Assembly (NCBI RefSeq): GCF_009363255.1
Contig: NZ_CP045318.1
Coordinates: forward strand, 472,001 to 536,000
Direction: 5' to 3'
Source: Roseivivax sp. THAF197b
GTDB taxonomy: Bacteria; Pseudomonadota; Alphaproteobacteria; Rhodobacterales; Rhodobacteraceae
DNA: 64,000 nt
Shown here: positions 25,397-34,147 of the stretch, piece after piece
Position numbering within the stretch: position 1 is the first letter of the stretch
How the letters are laid out: each line of letters starts with the position of its first letter
The notes under the pieces: model-generated
The model's input: the letters and a program-made list of their open reading frames with translations, nothing else
The model's database searches: none
Told to the model about the DNA's origin: nothing
Position numbers and translations under genes: made by a program

Positions 25397-26239
25397 TCAG
25401 CGGTTCGCGATGCCCCACATTGCGAAGAGGTATTTGCGCACGGCGAAGATGAAGATCAGCGCCGGCACGACGAGGATGAAGCCGCCCGCGAATTTGAGAT
25501 GCATGGGCGATTCCGCGAGCGTTTGCAGCAGGAAGGCGGGCAGGGTCCGGTTCTCGATGGTCAAAACCGCGGCTGCGAAGACCTCGTTCCAGGAGATCAC
25601 GAAGGCAAAGATCGCGGAGGCCGTGATGCCCGGCAGGATGAGCGGCAGCACGACCTTGGTGAAGGCGGTGAAGCGCGTGCAGCCCAGCGTCCAGGCCGCC
25701 TCCTCGAGCTCGACCGGGATGCCGGAGAAGAGCGAGAAGGTGATGAGCACCGCGAAGGGAATGGCGAGCGTCGTGTGCACGAGCGCCAGCCCGAATGCCG
25801 TGTCGTCGAGCCCGGTGCGGATGAACAGAACCGCAAGCGGCAGCGCCAGAAGCGGCAGCGGAAACGCGCGGGTCAGCAGGATCAGCAGCCGGAACACTTC
25901 CTTGCCGCGAAAATCGAAGCGCGACAGCGCGTAGCCCGCCGGGGCGCCGATGGCGATCGACAGGATCATCGTCAGCACCGCCACCAGCACCGAATTCTTG
26001 AGCGCGCTGAGCATCCCTTGGAACCCGGCGAAGAATTGCAGGGATCCAAGGTCGAACTCGGGCAGGAAGGGCTTGGGGAAGCTGTTGACCGTCTCCGGCG
26101 AGGACAACGTGTTGACCAGGAGGAAGTAGAGCGGCACCAGAACCCAGGCGATCAGGAGAGCAACGGAGGCGATGTAAAGCGTGTTGCCGGCCTTCCGCGT
26201 GCCCGCCGCGGCGGGGACATCTATCGTGGCATCGGTCAT
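25397..26239 (-). CDS. Sugar ABC transporter permease (MalG type)
   Basis: A 280-residue inner-membrane permease with six predicted helices. The EAA loop that docks onto the ATPase is at about residues 178-203 (EEAAWTLGCTRFTAFTKV). It is the second permease of a CUT1-type importer, overlapping the first permease gene by 4 bases and followed after 33 bases by the ATPase gene. Confidence 0.92.
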   Translation of the reverse strand: MTDATIDVPAAAGTRKAGNTLYIASVALLIAWVLVPLYFLLVNTLSSPETVNSFPKPFLPEFDLGSLQFFAGFQGMLSALKNSVLVAVLTMILSIAIGAPAGYALSRFDFRGKEVFRLLILLTRAFPLPLLALPLAVLFIRTGLDDTAFGLALVHTTLAIPFAVLITFSLFSGIPVELEEAAWTLGCTRFTAFTKVVLPLILPGITASAIFAFVISWNEVFAAAVLTIENRTLPAFLLQTLAESPMHLKFAGGFILVVPALIFIFAVRKYLFAMWGIANR

Positions 26240-27081
26240 ATCGTGGCTCCTTTCGGGACACGCAGGGCGCGCAGGATGATCAGGGTGAAGGCCAGCGAGA
26301 TCGCGAGCACGATGAGCGCGAGAGCTGCCGCGGCACCGCCATTCTGCAGATCGAACTGGTAGGCGTAGATCTCGCCCATCAGCACCGGGAAGAGCGTCCC
26401 GCCAAGGGCGGCGACAACCGCGAAGACCTCGAAGGCCAGCACGACACGCAGGATCAGGGCCGTTTGCAGCGACGGGCGCAGAAGCGGCAGCGTGACCCTC
26501 AGGAAGCGCTGCCAGGGCGAAGCTCCGAAGACCTCGGCGGCCTCATAGTATTCCTTGGGAATGAGCCCGATCCCGGCCACGATGATGACCAGCATGATCG
26601 CGGTCGCGCGCCAGATCTCGGCCAGCATGATCGCCACGAAGACCATCAGCGGGTTCTGGTAGGACAGGAAATTGACCGGCTGATCGGCGAGGCCCAGACC
26701 TGTCATCATCGAGTTCAGAAAGCCCGACTGCTCGAAGATCGCGAGCCAGATGATGCCGGCCGCGAGGTCCGAAATCCCCAGCGGGATCGTCCAGACATAA
26801 AGCACCAGATCGCGGCCCTTTTCCATCCGGCTCACCATCGTGGCCATCAGCAGGGACAGCGCCAGCTGGATCGGCACGACGCAGAGCGCGAGGAGGAACG
26901 TGTTCTTGAGCGAGATCGGGAATTTCCAGTAACTCACGACGTCGCGGAAATTATCGAGCGTGAAGCCTGCACCGGTCGTGAAGGCCTGCTGGGCGACCAG
27001 GAAAAACGGGTAGAGGAAAAAGACACCGAGAAACAGCGTCACCGGCAGGATCAGCAAATAGGGGAGCAGTCGGGCGTCCAT
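26236..27081 (-). CDS. Sugar ABC transporter permease (MalF/UgpA type)
   Basis: A 281-residue permease with six predicted helices and the EAA loop YYEAAEVFGASPWQRFLRV at about residues 175-195. It pairs with the next permease to form the channel. It is separated from the binding-protein gene by 107 bases that carry a strong hairpin (27143-27165), a usual arrangement for making more binding protein than permease. Confidence 0.92.
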   Translation of the reverse strand: MDARLLPYLLILPVTLFLGVFFLYPFFLVAQQAFTTGAGFTLDNFRDVVSYWKFPISLKNTFLLALCVVPIQLALSLLMATMVSRMEKGRDLVLYVWTIPLGISDLAAGIIWLAIFEQSGFLNSMMTGLGLADQPVNFLSYQNPLMVFVAIMLAEIWRATAIMLVIIVAGIGLIPKEYYEAAEVFGASPWQRFLRVTLPLLRPSLQTALILRVVLAFEVFAVVAALGGTLFPVLMGEIYAYQFDLQNGGAAAALALIVLAISLAFTLIILRALRVPKGATI

Positions 27082-27142
27082 GGGATCGCTCCTTTCCGGG
27101 CGCGCCAGGGCGCCTCGGGCAAATCGGGGATGGGGGGATGGG

Positions 27143-27165
27143 TCCGGGCGGCGGGGCCGCCCGGA
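27143..27165 (-). other. Hairpin between binding-protein and permease genes
   Basis: TCCGGGCGGC (27143-27152) and GCCGCCCGGA (27156-27165) form a perfect 10-bp stem with a 3-base loop, 23 bases after the binding-protein stop in the direction of transcription. No T-tract follows, so it is more likely an mRNA-stabilising or partial attenuation hairpin than a full terminator. Confidence 0.6.
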
Positions 27166-27188
27166 GATCGACCGTCAGGTCCGCGCGA

Positions 27189-28457
27189 TCACTCGACCGG
27201 GCAGGCGCCTTCGGAGGGAGCGTCCGGTGCCCAGCAGGGCGCGCCGGTTTCGTCCATGATCCGCTGAAGCGTGGCCTTCTGGTCCTCGAGCACCTGCTCG
27301 ATCGGCTGACCGGCGAGGATGATGCGCTCGAAGGTGTCGTTGTAGACGCGGCTGAAATCGCCGCTCTTCTCGCCGAGGCCCGAGGGCAGGAGCCCGGGAT
27401 TGGCGTCTTCCGCGCTCGACATCTTGGCGACCGCGTCGCCGGCGGCCTTCACGGCGGGGGGCAGATCGTCGGGCAGATCCACATCGATGACCGGGAAGAA
27501 GGAGGTCGCGCGCAGCGTGGCGATCTGCGCCTCGGGCGTCAGCATGTATTCGACCAACGCGCGGGCCTCGTCCTTGTCAGGTGCGGTCTCGGGGATCGCC
27601 ACGCCTGCAAGCACCGGCATGAAACCGCGACCGGCGGGCCCGGCAGGGGCCGGGAAAGCCACGAAATCATCGGGCCGCTCGTTGAAGGCCTGCGCGAGGC
27701 GCGAGGTGTGATCGAAGACGATCCAGGCGTCGCCCGACAGGAGTTGCTCCTGCATGAAGGCGAAGTTGGTCGAGGCCGGGTTGGTGTGCTCCCAAAGCTC
27801 GCGGAACTTTTCCCACGCCGTCACGGCCTCTGCCGAGGCGAAGGTGCGCACCACGCCATTGGTGTAGGAGGGGTAGAGGTAACCCTGGAAGAAGCGGTGC
27901 TTCAGACCCTTCGGTCCGGCCGGGAAGCCGAATTTCGGGCTACCTTCGGCCTCATGCACGTTGGCTGCCCATGCGATCAGCTGGTCATAGGTCAGCGCAT
28001 CGATATCGGCGCCATCCGGCAGGTATTCGAGCGCCTCCTTGTTGGCCGCCATGATGTAGCTGGCCTGCATCCACGGCATGTACTGCATCGTGTCCGTGCC
28101 GAGCTTCGCGAGCGACGCGAAGGTCTCGCTCGAGATCGCGGCGTCAAAGCCGTCAAGGTCGACGAGCGTTTCGGGATCGATGGCCGAGAAGTTGCCGTGC
28201 AGCGCGCCAAGGACGCCGATGGAGCCGGAACCGGCCTGACCTTCGGCCTGAAGGCGGGTGAGCCAGGGGCCTTCCTCGTTCGGCTGGTAGTCGACGCCGG
28301 GGCCGAAGCCGCTCAGCACCTGCTGGCGCATGGCCTGCGCCTCTTCCGCGGGGCGTGCCTGTGTCGACCAGAACAGGACCTCGGCCTGGGCGGCCGAGAC
28401 GCTGCACAGAAGGGCGATGCCGGATGCTGCGAAAGCGAGTTTTGACTTCAAGTTCAT
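27189..28457 (-). CDS. ABC transporter extracellular solute-binding protein
   Basis: A 422-residue periplasmic binding protein of the sugar (cluster D, MalE-like) type with a Sec signal peptide ending AAQA at about residue 25. It is the first gene of the operon, with GGGAGGAG just before its ATG. Its ligand is inferred, not seen: the downstream enzymes suggest mannosylglycerate or glucosylglycerate. The long leader between this gene and the divergent lacI gene holds a candidate LacI operator centred at 28600/28601. Confidence 0.9.
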   Translation of the reverse strand: MNLKSKLAFAASGIALLCSVSAAQAEVLFWSTQARPAEEAQAMRQQVLSGFGPGVDYQPNEEGPWLTRLQAEGQAGSGSIGVLGALHGNFSAIDPETLVDLDGFDAAISSETFASLAKLGTDTMQYMPWMQASYIMAANKEALEYLPDGADIDALTYDQLIAWAANVHEAEGSPKFGFPAGPKGLKHRFFQGYLYPSYTNGVVRTFASAEAVTAWEKFRELWEHTNPASTNFAFMQEQLLSGDAWIVFDHTSRLAQAFNERPDDFVAFPAPAGPAGRGFMPVLAGVAIPETAPDKDEARALVEYMLTPEAQIATLRATSFFPVIDVDLPDDLPPAVKAAGDAVAKMSSAEDANPGLLPSGLGEKSGDFSRVYNDTFERIILAGQPIEQVLEDQKATLQRIMDETGAPCWAPDAPSEGACPVE

Positions 28458-28592
28458 GGTCTCCTCCCAGAGATGTTTGATCGGCGCGTTCCGGCGCCCG
28501 AGAAACGATATCCGCGCCGCATCGGTAAGCAGCCGCGACCTCCTCTCACCCGTCCGGGAGCCCAGCGACTCACCCGAGTGACGCCCTAGCTT

Positions 28593-28608
28593 GATATATC
28601 GTTATACC
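28593..28608. promoter_or_regulatory. Candidate LacI-family operator 1
   Basis: GATATATCGTTATACC is a near-palindrome around a central CG, as typical for LacI-family operators. Its reverse complement shares the 11-base core ATAACGATATA with operator 2. It lies 136 bases upstream of the binding-protein start. Confidence 0.7.
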
Positions 28609-28652
28609 TTGCGTCAAGGCAGTTGTTTGGCTTCTTTGCGCGCCTCATCGGT

Positions 28653-28678
28653 GGTTCTGCTCGGCAGAGCCCGTTTTT
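28653..28678 (+). terminator. Terminator-like hairpin between the two operators
   Basis: GGTTCTGC (28653-28660) pairs with GCAGAGCC (28664-28671), one wobble, 3-base loop, and is followed by CGTTTTT. It faces the lacI gene, about 50 bases before its start, so it might insulate lacI from transcripts coming from the left. Confidence 0.5.
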
Positions 28679-28711
28679 CCTTGAAATACCCAAGAAATAC
28701 GGGGTGTACTG

Positions 28712-28727
28712 GAGATAACGATATACC
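28712..28727. promoter_or_regulatory. Candidate LacI-family operator 2
   Basis: GAGATAACGATATACC has the same central CG and shares ATAACGATATA with operator 1 in the opposite orientation. It ends 2 bases before the first possible lacI start codon, so binding would repress lacI itself. The two centres are 119 bp apart, compatible with DNA looping. Confidence 0.7.
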
Positions 28728-28729
28728 GG

Positions 28730-29746
28730 ATGTGCGCGATGAAAACGAAACCGACCCTGGGCACCGTGGCAAAGGAGGCCGGGGTCTCGATCCCGACCGT
28801 CAGCCAGGTCATGCGCGGCACCGGACGCATCTCCGAGGAGACCCGTGCGCGGGTCATGCGTGCGGCGAAGAAGCTGCACTATGTGCCCGACTCGCGCGCG
28901 GCGTCGATGCGCTCGGGCGAGCGCCGGGAGATCGGCTTCGTGCTGAACAATTTCGCCAACCCGTTCAATGCGGAGGTGGTCAGCGGCGCCGTCGATCTTC
29001 TCGAAAACGAGGGATATCTCGTCTCGCTCCTCGATGGCCAGGATGATCCGGAGCGGCAATTCCGGCATATCGAGGTGTTCATCAAGCATGGGCGCGGTGG
29101 GCTGATGTGGGTGCCTGCCTTCAACACACCGCCCGAAACCTCTGACCTTTTGGCGGCGCATGGTATCCCGACCGTGGCCTTCCTGCGCCCGGCCTCGGAC
29201 CGCTTCGACTATGTCGGCATCCGCAACGCCGAGGCGACGTCCGAGGCCACGCGCCATCTTGCGGATCTTGGCCATTCCCGCATCGCCTATCTCGGCGGCA
29301 CGGATATGTCCTTCGTGCGCGAACGCCGGATCGAGGGCTTCAAACGCACCATGGCGCAGTTCGGTCTGGGGGCGCCTCTCGTCTGGCCCTGTCAGGACGG
29401 GCGGCGCGAGGGCATGGAGGCGATGCAGGCCTTGTGCGCCGCGCATCCGGACGTGACTGCCGTGGTCTGCAACGGCGACATGGTCGCGCTCGGCGCCTGC
29501 ATCGCGCTGATGAAGGCGGGCCGGACACCGGGACACGATGTCTCGGTCGTGGGGTTCGACGATATCGACGACGCTGCGCTCGCGATCCCGCCGCTCACGA
29601 CCATGGCCGTCTGCCCGAAGCGTCTCGGCATGAAGCTGGCGAGCGTGCTTCTGGACCGCATCCGCGACCCGGACGCACCTGCCAGCATCACCGAGGTCTC
29701 TGCGACGCTCACCGTCCGGGAAACGACGGGCGCGCCCGCGACTTGA
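28730..29746 (+). CDS. LacI-family transcriptional regulator
   Basis: A 338-residue repressor. The N-terminal helix-turn-helix reads TLGTVAKEAGVSIPTVSQVM (residues 9-28) with the hinge helix around DSRAASMRSGE, followed by a periplasmic-binding-protein-like effector domain (IGFVLNNFANPFNAEVVSGA; VVGFDDIDDAALAIPPLTT). It is divergent from the glycosylglycerate operon and flanked by two matching operators, so it most likely represses that operon until its sugar ligand is present. ATG at 28739 is an alternative start. Confidence 0.92.
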   Translation: MCAMKTKPTLGTVAKEAGVSIPTVSQVMRGTGRISEETRARVMRAAKKLHYVPDSRAASMRSGERREIGFVLNNFANPFNAEVVSGAVDLLENEGYLVSLLDGQDDPERQFRHIEVFIKHGRGGLMWVPAFNTPPETSDLLAAHGIPTVAFLRPASDRFDYVGIRNAEATSEATRHLADLGHSRIAYLGGTDMSFVRERRIEGFKRTMAQFGLGAPLVWPCQDGRREGMEAMQALCAAHPDVTAVVCNGDMVALGACIALMKAGRTPGHDVSVVGFDDIDDAALAIPPLTTMAVCPKRLGMKLASVLLDRIRDPDAPASITEVSATLTVRETTGAPAT

Positions 29747-29813
29747 GCGGCGGGTCGCGCGCCTCGCGGCGGTGATTGCCAAGACGCCGCTCTGCGCCCT
29801 GCATCGCAAAGCC

Positions 29814-30407
29814 TCAGATGCGGAGCGCTTCCACGTCTTTCGCGATTTCCTCGGCGATCCGTGCGACGCGGTCGTCCGCATCCGTGCGCTGCGCATAGGC
29901 GCGCAGACCGAAGATCGCCGCCTGCAGCCGGGCGGCCAGCTGGTCGGGATCGGCGTCGGGCGCGATCTCGCCCGCATCTCGTGCGCTGCGGAATGCCGCG
30001 GCAAAGGCCCTTTCGGTCTGCCGCATCATGTCTTCGACCGACCGGCGCAGTTCTGGCTCGTCATCCGGCGTCTCGAGCAGGGTTTTGACCAGCATGCAGG
30101 CGCGTGAGGGGAGTGCGTCGCGGGCGATCCCGCCAAACATACGCACATGGGCTGCAAGTCCCGCAATCGGCGATCCGGACTGCGCGAGCGCTTCCTCAAG
30201 CGCTGTTAGGCCCGCGGTCGAGTAGCGGTCCAGCGCGGCGCGGAACAACGCCTCCTTCGATCCGAAGGCCGCGTAGATCGACCCCGGTCGCATATCCAGC
30301 ACACGCTCAAGATCCTTGAGCGAGGTCGTGTGGTAGCCGCGCGCCCAGAACAGATCCATCGCCGCCTTGAGCACCTTGTCCTTGTCGTATGTCGCCGAGC
30401 GTCCCAT
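29814..30407 (-). CDS. TetR/AcrR-family transcriptional regulator
   Basis: A 197-residue TetR repressor. The helix-turn-helix is at about residues 8-50 (AAMDLFWARGYHTTSLKDLE, then RPGSIYAAFGSKEALFRAAL), with a C-terminal ligand domain of the TetR_C type (SRACMLVKTLLETPDDEPEL). GGAG lies six bases before the ATG at 30407; earlier in-frame ATGs run into the operators. It is divergent from an AhpD-like gene, and three 16-bp palindromes between them are probable binding sites for this protein. Confidence 0.92.
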   Translation of the reverse strand: MGRSATYDKDKVLKAAMDLFWARGYHTTSLKDLERVLDMRPGSIYAAFGSKEALFRAALDRYSTAGLTALEEALAQSGSPIAGLAAHVRMFGGIARDALPSRACMLVKTLLETPDDEPELRRSVEDMMRQTERAFAAAFRSARDAGEIAPDADPDQLAARLQAAIFGLRAYAQRTDADDRVARIAEEIAKDVEALRI

Positions 30408-30425
30408 GCCCTGCTCCGATCTCAT

Positions 30426-30505
30426 TTGAGTGAACACTCAAGAAATAACTTGAATGGTCGCTCAAGTAAAGTTACCTCTGCAATCGTACTTGAGCGATCA
30501 CTCAA
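30426..30505. promoter_or_regulatory. Three palindromic operators for the TetR regulator
   Basis: TTGAGTGAACACTCAA (30426-30441), TTGAATGGTCGCTCAA (30450-30465) and TTGAGCGATCACTCAA (30490-30505) share the pattern TTGA-N8-TCAA with mostly matching inner bases. Centres are 24 and 40 bp apart. The first lies near the regulator gene and the last 18 bases before the AhpD-like gene, so both genes should be controlled. Confidence 0.88.
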
Positions 30506-30523
30506 ATAAGGAGATGCAAAGCC

Positions 30524-31093
30524 ATGACCGATTTCACGAAGCACACGATGGACACCGCCCCCGAGGAAAGCCGCCCTCTGCTGGAAAACTCTCAGAAGGC
30601 CTTCGGCCGCCTGCCGGGCCTGCACGCCGTAATGGCCGAAGCCCCCGCGCTGCTGGAAGGGTATCAGAAGCTCCACAAGCTCTTTGCGGAGGAGACGAGC
30701 TTCGACAAGGACGAGCTCACCGTCGTCTGGCAGGCGATCAATGTCGAACATAGCTGCCGTTACTGCGTGCCCGCACATACCGGCATCGCCAAGATGATGA
30801 AGGTCGACGACGCGATCACGGACGCGTTGCGCAACGAGACCCCGCTGCCCAACGAGCGCCTCGAAGCCCTGCGGACCTTCACGCTGTCGGTCGTTCGGGA
30901 TCGCGGCAATGTCGACGATGCCGCCGTCGCGGCCTTCCTCGACGCGGGCTTCACCAAGCGTCAGGTGCTCGAGGTCATCCTCGGCGTGTCGCAGAAGGTC
31001 ATGTCGAACTACACCAACCACCTTGCCCAGACGCCCGTCGATGAGCCGATGAAGGCCTTCGCCTGGGAAAAGCCGCGCAAAGACGCCGCCTGA
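30524..31093 (+). CDS. Carboxymuconolactone decarboxylase/AhpD-like protein
   Basis: A 189-residue all-helical protein of the CMD/AhpD superfamily. The redox motif is complete: EHSCRYCVPAH, i.e. E-x2-C-x2-C-x3-H, at about residues 76-86, which supports a peroxidase or disulfide-reductase role. AAGGAG precedes the ATG. It is controlled by the divergent TetR regulator and ends at a clear terminator, so it is a single-gene unit. It may detoxify a reactive electrophile or peroxide; the inducer is unknown. Confidence 0.87.
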   Translation: MTDFTKHTMDTAPEESRPLLENSQKAFGRLPGLHAVMAEAPALLEGYQKLHKLFAEETSFDKDELTVVWQAINVEHSCRYCVPAHTGIAKMMKVDDAITDALRNETPLPNERLEALRTFTLSVVRDRGNVDDAAVAAFLDAGFTKRQVLEVILGVSQKVMSNYTNHLAQTPVDEPMKAFAWEKPRKDAA

Positions 31094-31137
31094 TCGGAGC
31101 CTGATCCCCAAAGGCAGGACGCGTCATCGCGCCCATG

Positions 31138-31170
31138 GCCCGGCATCTTCGCGGTGCCGGGCTTTTCTTT
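31138..31170 (+). terminator. Rho-independent terminator after the AhpD-like gene
   Basis: GCCCGGCA (31138-31145) pairs with TGCCGGGC (31155-31162) and is followed by TTTTCTTT (31163-31170), 45 bases after the stop codon. Confidence 0.88.
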
Positions 31171-31179
31171 GCGGGCTAT

Positions 31180-31674
31180 TCACGCGCGATGAGGTCTGAT
31201 CCTGTCGGCCGCCATCGCGTAGCCGATCTGCGCAAGCTGGGTCGAGGTGGTCGACACGCTGAACCTGCCCGTCACTTCGACCGCTTCGAACATCCCGTCG
31301 CTCTCGTAGGGTCGTTTCGTCGTCACGAAGACAAGCTGGTTCGCGGGCGGCGGCGGGACATGCACGCAGGCACCCACGTAAGGCACGAGGATGAAGGCGG
31401 TGACGCCGGTGCCGTCGTAGTCGATGGGGACGATGAAACCGGGCAGGCGCACGGTCTTTCCGGTCCAATCCGTCCTGACCCCGCTGGAGGCCGGTTGCTG
31501 GGAGGACAGCGGCGCCTGACTATGGTCGATAAGCCCCTGTATCATCGGGGGCATTGCGGTCTCGCCCTCGGGCAGAAGATCGGCCCATTCCAGCTCGAGC
31601 ACGTCCTTGGCCAGCGCCAGCTTCGGCATCAGTAGCGACGCGGCCAGACCGGCCAGCACCGCACGTCGCTGCAT
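31180..31674 (-). CDS. DUF3299 periplasmic protein (ZrgE-like)
   Basis: A 164-residue protein with an N-terminal RR-containing signal (MQRRAVLAGLAASLLMP, possibly Tat) and a DUF3299 domain. The core motif LVPYVGACVHVPPPPANQLV is shared with the adjacent paralog. It is the last gene of the operon zrgA-ATPase-permease-DUF3299-DUF3299, the composition I recall for the Vibrio cholerae ZrgABCDE zinc uptake system. The start at 31674 begins the signal; longer in-frame sequence overlaps the preceding paralog. A periplasmic accessory role in zinc uptake is inferred. Confidence 0.82.
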   Translation of the reverse strand: MQRRAVLAGLAASLLMPKLALAKDVLELEWADLLPEGETAMPPMIQGLIDHSQAPLSSQQPASSGVRTDWTGKTVRLPGFIVPIDYDGTGVTAFILVPYVGACVHVPPPPANQLVFVTTKRPYESDGMFEAVEVTGRFSVSTTSTQLAQIGYAMAADRIRPHRA

Positions 31675-31682
31675 GGGCGACT

Positions 31683-32207
31683 TTACCACGTGAAAAGCTC
31701 GATCTTCTCGGCGGCCAGCGCATACCCGGTTTCGGCGATTTCCGTCGATTGCAACCGCGTCGACATGGTGCCCGTCACCCAGACGGCATTCCACGGGTCG
31801 TCGAACTGGTAAGGCGGGTCGATGGTCGTGTAGACCAACTGGTTCGGCGGCGGCGGCGGGGTGTGGATGCAGGCCCCGACATAGGGCACCAGGATGAAGG
31901 CCGAGGTGCCCTTTGATGTCATCTCCAGCGGAACGATATAGCCGGGCATCCGGATATAGGCGCCGGACAGCGCCTCGTTCAGTCGCGTGGCGTTGCTGTC
32001 ATAGATCGGGTTCCAGGTGTCGTTGATCTCGTCGAGCTCCCCCTCGCCGATGATCTCGGCATAGGGCACACCCGGCGGGATCAGCATGTCCCAGGTGACG
32101 CGTTCCGGGCTTTTCGCCGCAGCACCGTGCGGGAACAAGGTCGCGGCTCCGGCCCCCAGAAGGAGGTGGCGGCGGCGCAATCCGGGGGGCGGAACAGGTC
32201 TGCTCAT
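31683..32207 (-). CDS. DUF3299 periplasmic protein (ZrgD-like)
   Basis: A 174-residue DUF3299 protein with a twin-arginine-like signal (LRRRHLLLGAGAA) followed by AAAK. The motif ILVPYVGACIHTPPPPPNQL matches the next gene, so the two are tandem paralogs. It overlaps the permease gene by 4 bases and precedes the second paralog by 8 bases. The invariant Cys and His in GACIH are candidate metal ligands. Confidence 0.82.
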   Translation of the reverse strand: MSRPVPPPGLRRRHLLLGAGAATLFPHGAAAKSPERVTWDMLIPPGVPYAEIIGEGELDEINDTWNPIYDSNATRLNEALSGAYIRMPGYIVPLEMTSKGTSAFILVPYVGACIHTPPPPPNQLVYTTIDPPYQFDDPWNAVWVTGTMSTRLQSTEIAETGYALAAEKIELFTW

Positions 32208-33454
32208 AATTTCACGTTCATACCATCGGCCAGCGACAGGCGATAGGCGCGGATCGCGGGTACGGCGCTCACAATCGCGCCAGCCGCTATCACGGCGAGA
32301 ACGACCCAGAGCTCACGCAGGGAGGGGGTATCTATGGGCAACCACAGCCCGAAGGCGCGATCCAGGATCGGCTGCGCGATGGTCAGCCCGACATAAAGCA
32401 GCCCGAGGCCGAGCACGGCCCCGATCGCGGCCATCAGCGCCGCCTCCAGAACCAGAAGCCCGAGGATCGTGATCGGTCGCGCCCCCATCGCGCGGAAGAT
32501 GGCCATCTCGCGACGGCGCTCGTTCAGGCTTGAGAAGATCGTGGCCATCATTCCGATCAGCGCGGTGACGACGACCATTGCCGAGACCGCCAGCAGCGCC
32601 GTCTCGGCGATGCCGACGATGCCCCACAGCTCCTGCAGGGCGACGCCGGGCAGGATCGCGAGCAGCGGCTCTTCGGGATACTCGTTGATCGCGCGTTGCA
32701 GGGCAAAGGTCTGAAGCGGGCTTTCGACGCCGACAAGGGCCGCCGTGACCGCCTGCGGGGTCAGGTCCATGCCACGGATCACGTCGACCGGGGTCGATTG
32801 TCCGGGCACCCGCGCGCCGCTTTGCCAATCCACATGGATGGCCTCGATCGCCTCCATGCCGACGATGACCGTGCGGTCCACCGGTGTGCCGGTCTTTTCG
32901 AGGATGCCCGAGATGCGGAAGGGCTGGTCCTTGTGCTCCGTGAAGGAGGCGAGGCCATGTGCGACGACAATCGGCTCCCCGACCTCGTAGCCCAGCGTGG
33001 TCGCGACATCCGCGCCGATCACCGCGTCGAAGAGATCCGCCATGATCGTGCCCTGCGCCGTCTCCAGGGACCGCCCCTGGCGATACTTGTAATGCTCGAA
33101 GAAGGCCTGCGTCGTGCCCATCACCCGAAACTGCCGGTGACTGTCGCCCAGCGAGATCGGCACGATCCAGTCCACTTCAGGGCGCGCGGCAATGTCCTGG
33201 TAGCTTTCCCACGTGACATTGTTGGTGGCATTGCCGATGCGGAACACGGAATAGAGCAGAAGCTGCACCGACCCCGACCGCGCCCCGACGATCAGGTCCG
33301 TGCCCGAGATCGTGTCGGCGAAACTGTCCTTCGCGCCGGTCCGCACCTTTTCGACGCCCAGAAACAGCGCGACCGAAAGTGCGATGGCGAGGATCGTCAT
33401 GCCCACGGTCAGCGCGCGCGCCCCAAGCGAGGCAAGGGAAAGGCGCAGGATCAT
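32204..33454 (-). CDS. FtsX/MacB-type ABC permease (ZrgC-like)
   Basis: A 416-residue permease with the FtsX layout: an N-terminal helix (about 15-35), a large periplasmic domain of about 240 residues, then three helices at the C-terminus (SSLNERRREMAIFRAMGARP marks the conserved loop). The ATG at 33454 overlaps the ATPase stop by 4 bases. In most bacteria this permease type serves lipoprotein release or export; its setting here, next to DUF2796 and DUF3299 proteins, matches the Zrg zinc uptake system. Confidence 0.85.
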   Translation of the reverse strand: MILRLSLASLGARALTVGMTILAIALSVALFLGVEKVRTGAKDSFADTISGTDLIVGARSGSVQLLLYSVFRIGNATNNVTWESYQDIAARPEVDWIVPISLGDSHRQFRVMGTTQAFFEHYKYRQGRSLETAQGTIMADLFDAVIGADVATTLGYEVGEPIVVAHGLASFTEHKDQPFRISGILEKTGTPVDRTVIVGMEAIEAIHVDWQSGARVPGQSTPVDVIRGMDLTPQAVTAALVGVESPLQTFALQRAINEYPEEPLLAILPGVALQELWGIVGIAETALLAVSAMVVVTALIGMMATIFSSLNERRREMAIFRAMGARPITILGLLVLEAALMAAIGAVLGLGLLYVGLTIAQPILDRAFGLWLPIDTPSLRELWVVLAVIAAGAIVSAVPAIRAYRLSLADGMNVKL

Positions 33455-34146
33455 GCTGCCGCCCGCTCCATTCGGGCGATGTCTTCCATCCGCACCACGC
33501 GGTCGAAGCGATCGCCAAGCCGGGGGTCGTGGCTGACCATCAGCAGGGAGGTCTTGCGCGCCTTCGTCTGCTCGAAGAGCAGGTCCAGAAACGCCGCCTG
33601 GCTGTTCGCATCGAGCGCCGAGGTCGGCTCGTCTGCGATGATCAGGGGCGGTTGCCCGATCAGGGCTCGCGCGACGGCGACGCGCTGTTGCTGGCCGACG
33701 CTGAGCGCATTGGCTTTCGCCGTGAACGTGTCGCCCGGCAAACCGAGCGCGGTGCACAGCGCGGCCGCCGTCTCGCGCGCATCGCCCGCGCGCTTGCGCC
33801 GCTCCGGCGCGAACCTGAGCGGCAGCAGGATGTTGTCCGCAACCGTGCCGAAAGCCAGCAGGTTGAATTGCTGGAAAATCACGCCGATCTGCTCGGCCCG
33901 AAACCTGTCGCGCCGGCTGCCGGACAGCCCGGTTATGTCCGTGTCTGCTACGCGGATGCTGCCGCGGTCAGGCAAGATCGTGCCGCAGATCAGCGACAGC
34001 AGCGTTGATTTGCCCGACCCGCTTTCGCCCAGCAGCAGGACGGTTTCCCCCTCCGCCACGGCAAAGGCCGGGACGGACAGGGCAAAGCCCGCGCGCCCCG
34101 GCCATCTGAAGCCGACATCCGCGATATCGAGGACCGGACCCGCCAC
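33451..34146 (-). CDS. LolD/MacB-type ABC ATP-binding protein (ZrgB-like)
   Basis: A 231-residue ABC ATPase with Walker A GESGSGKST, Walker B LIIADEP and a variant signature LSVGQQQR. GTG at 34146, just after the zrgA-like stop, is taken as the start because family members begin only a few residues before the first beta strand; an in-frame TTG at 34191 would overlap the previous gene. It pairs with the FtsX-type permease encoded next. Confidence 0.85.
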   Translation of the reverse strand: MAGPVLDIADVGFRWPGRAGFALSVPAFAVAEGETVLLLGESGSGKSTLLSLICGTILPDRGSIRVADTDITGLSGSRRDRFRAEQIGVIFQQFNLLAFGTVADNILLPLRFAPERRKRAGDARETAAALCTALGLPGDTFTAKANALSVGQQQRVAVARALIGQPPLIIADEPTSALDANSQAAFLDLLFEQTKARKTSLLMVSHDPRLGDRFDRVVRMEDIARMERAAA

Positions 34147-34147
34147 C

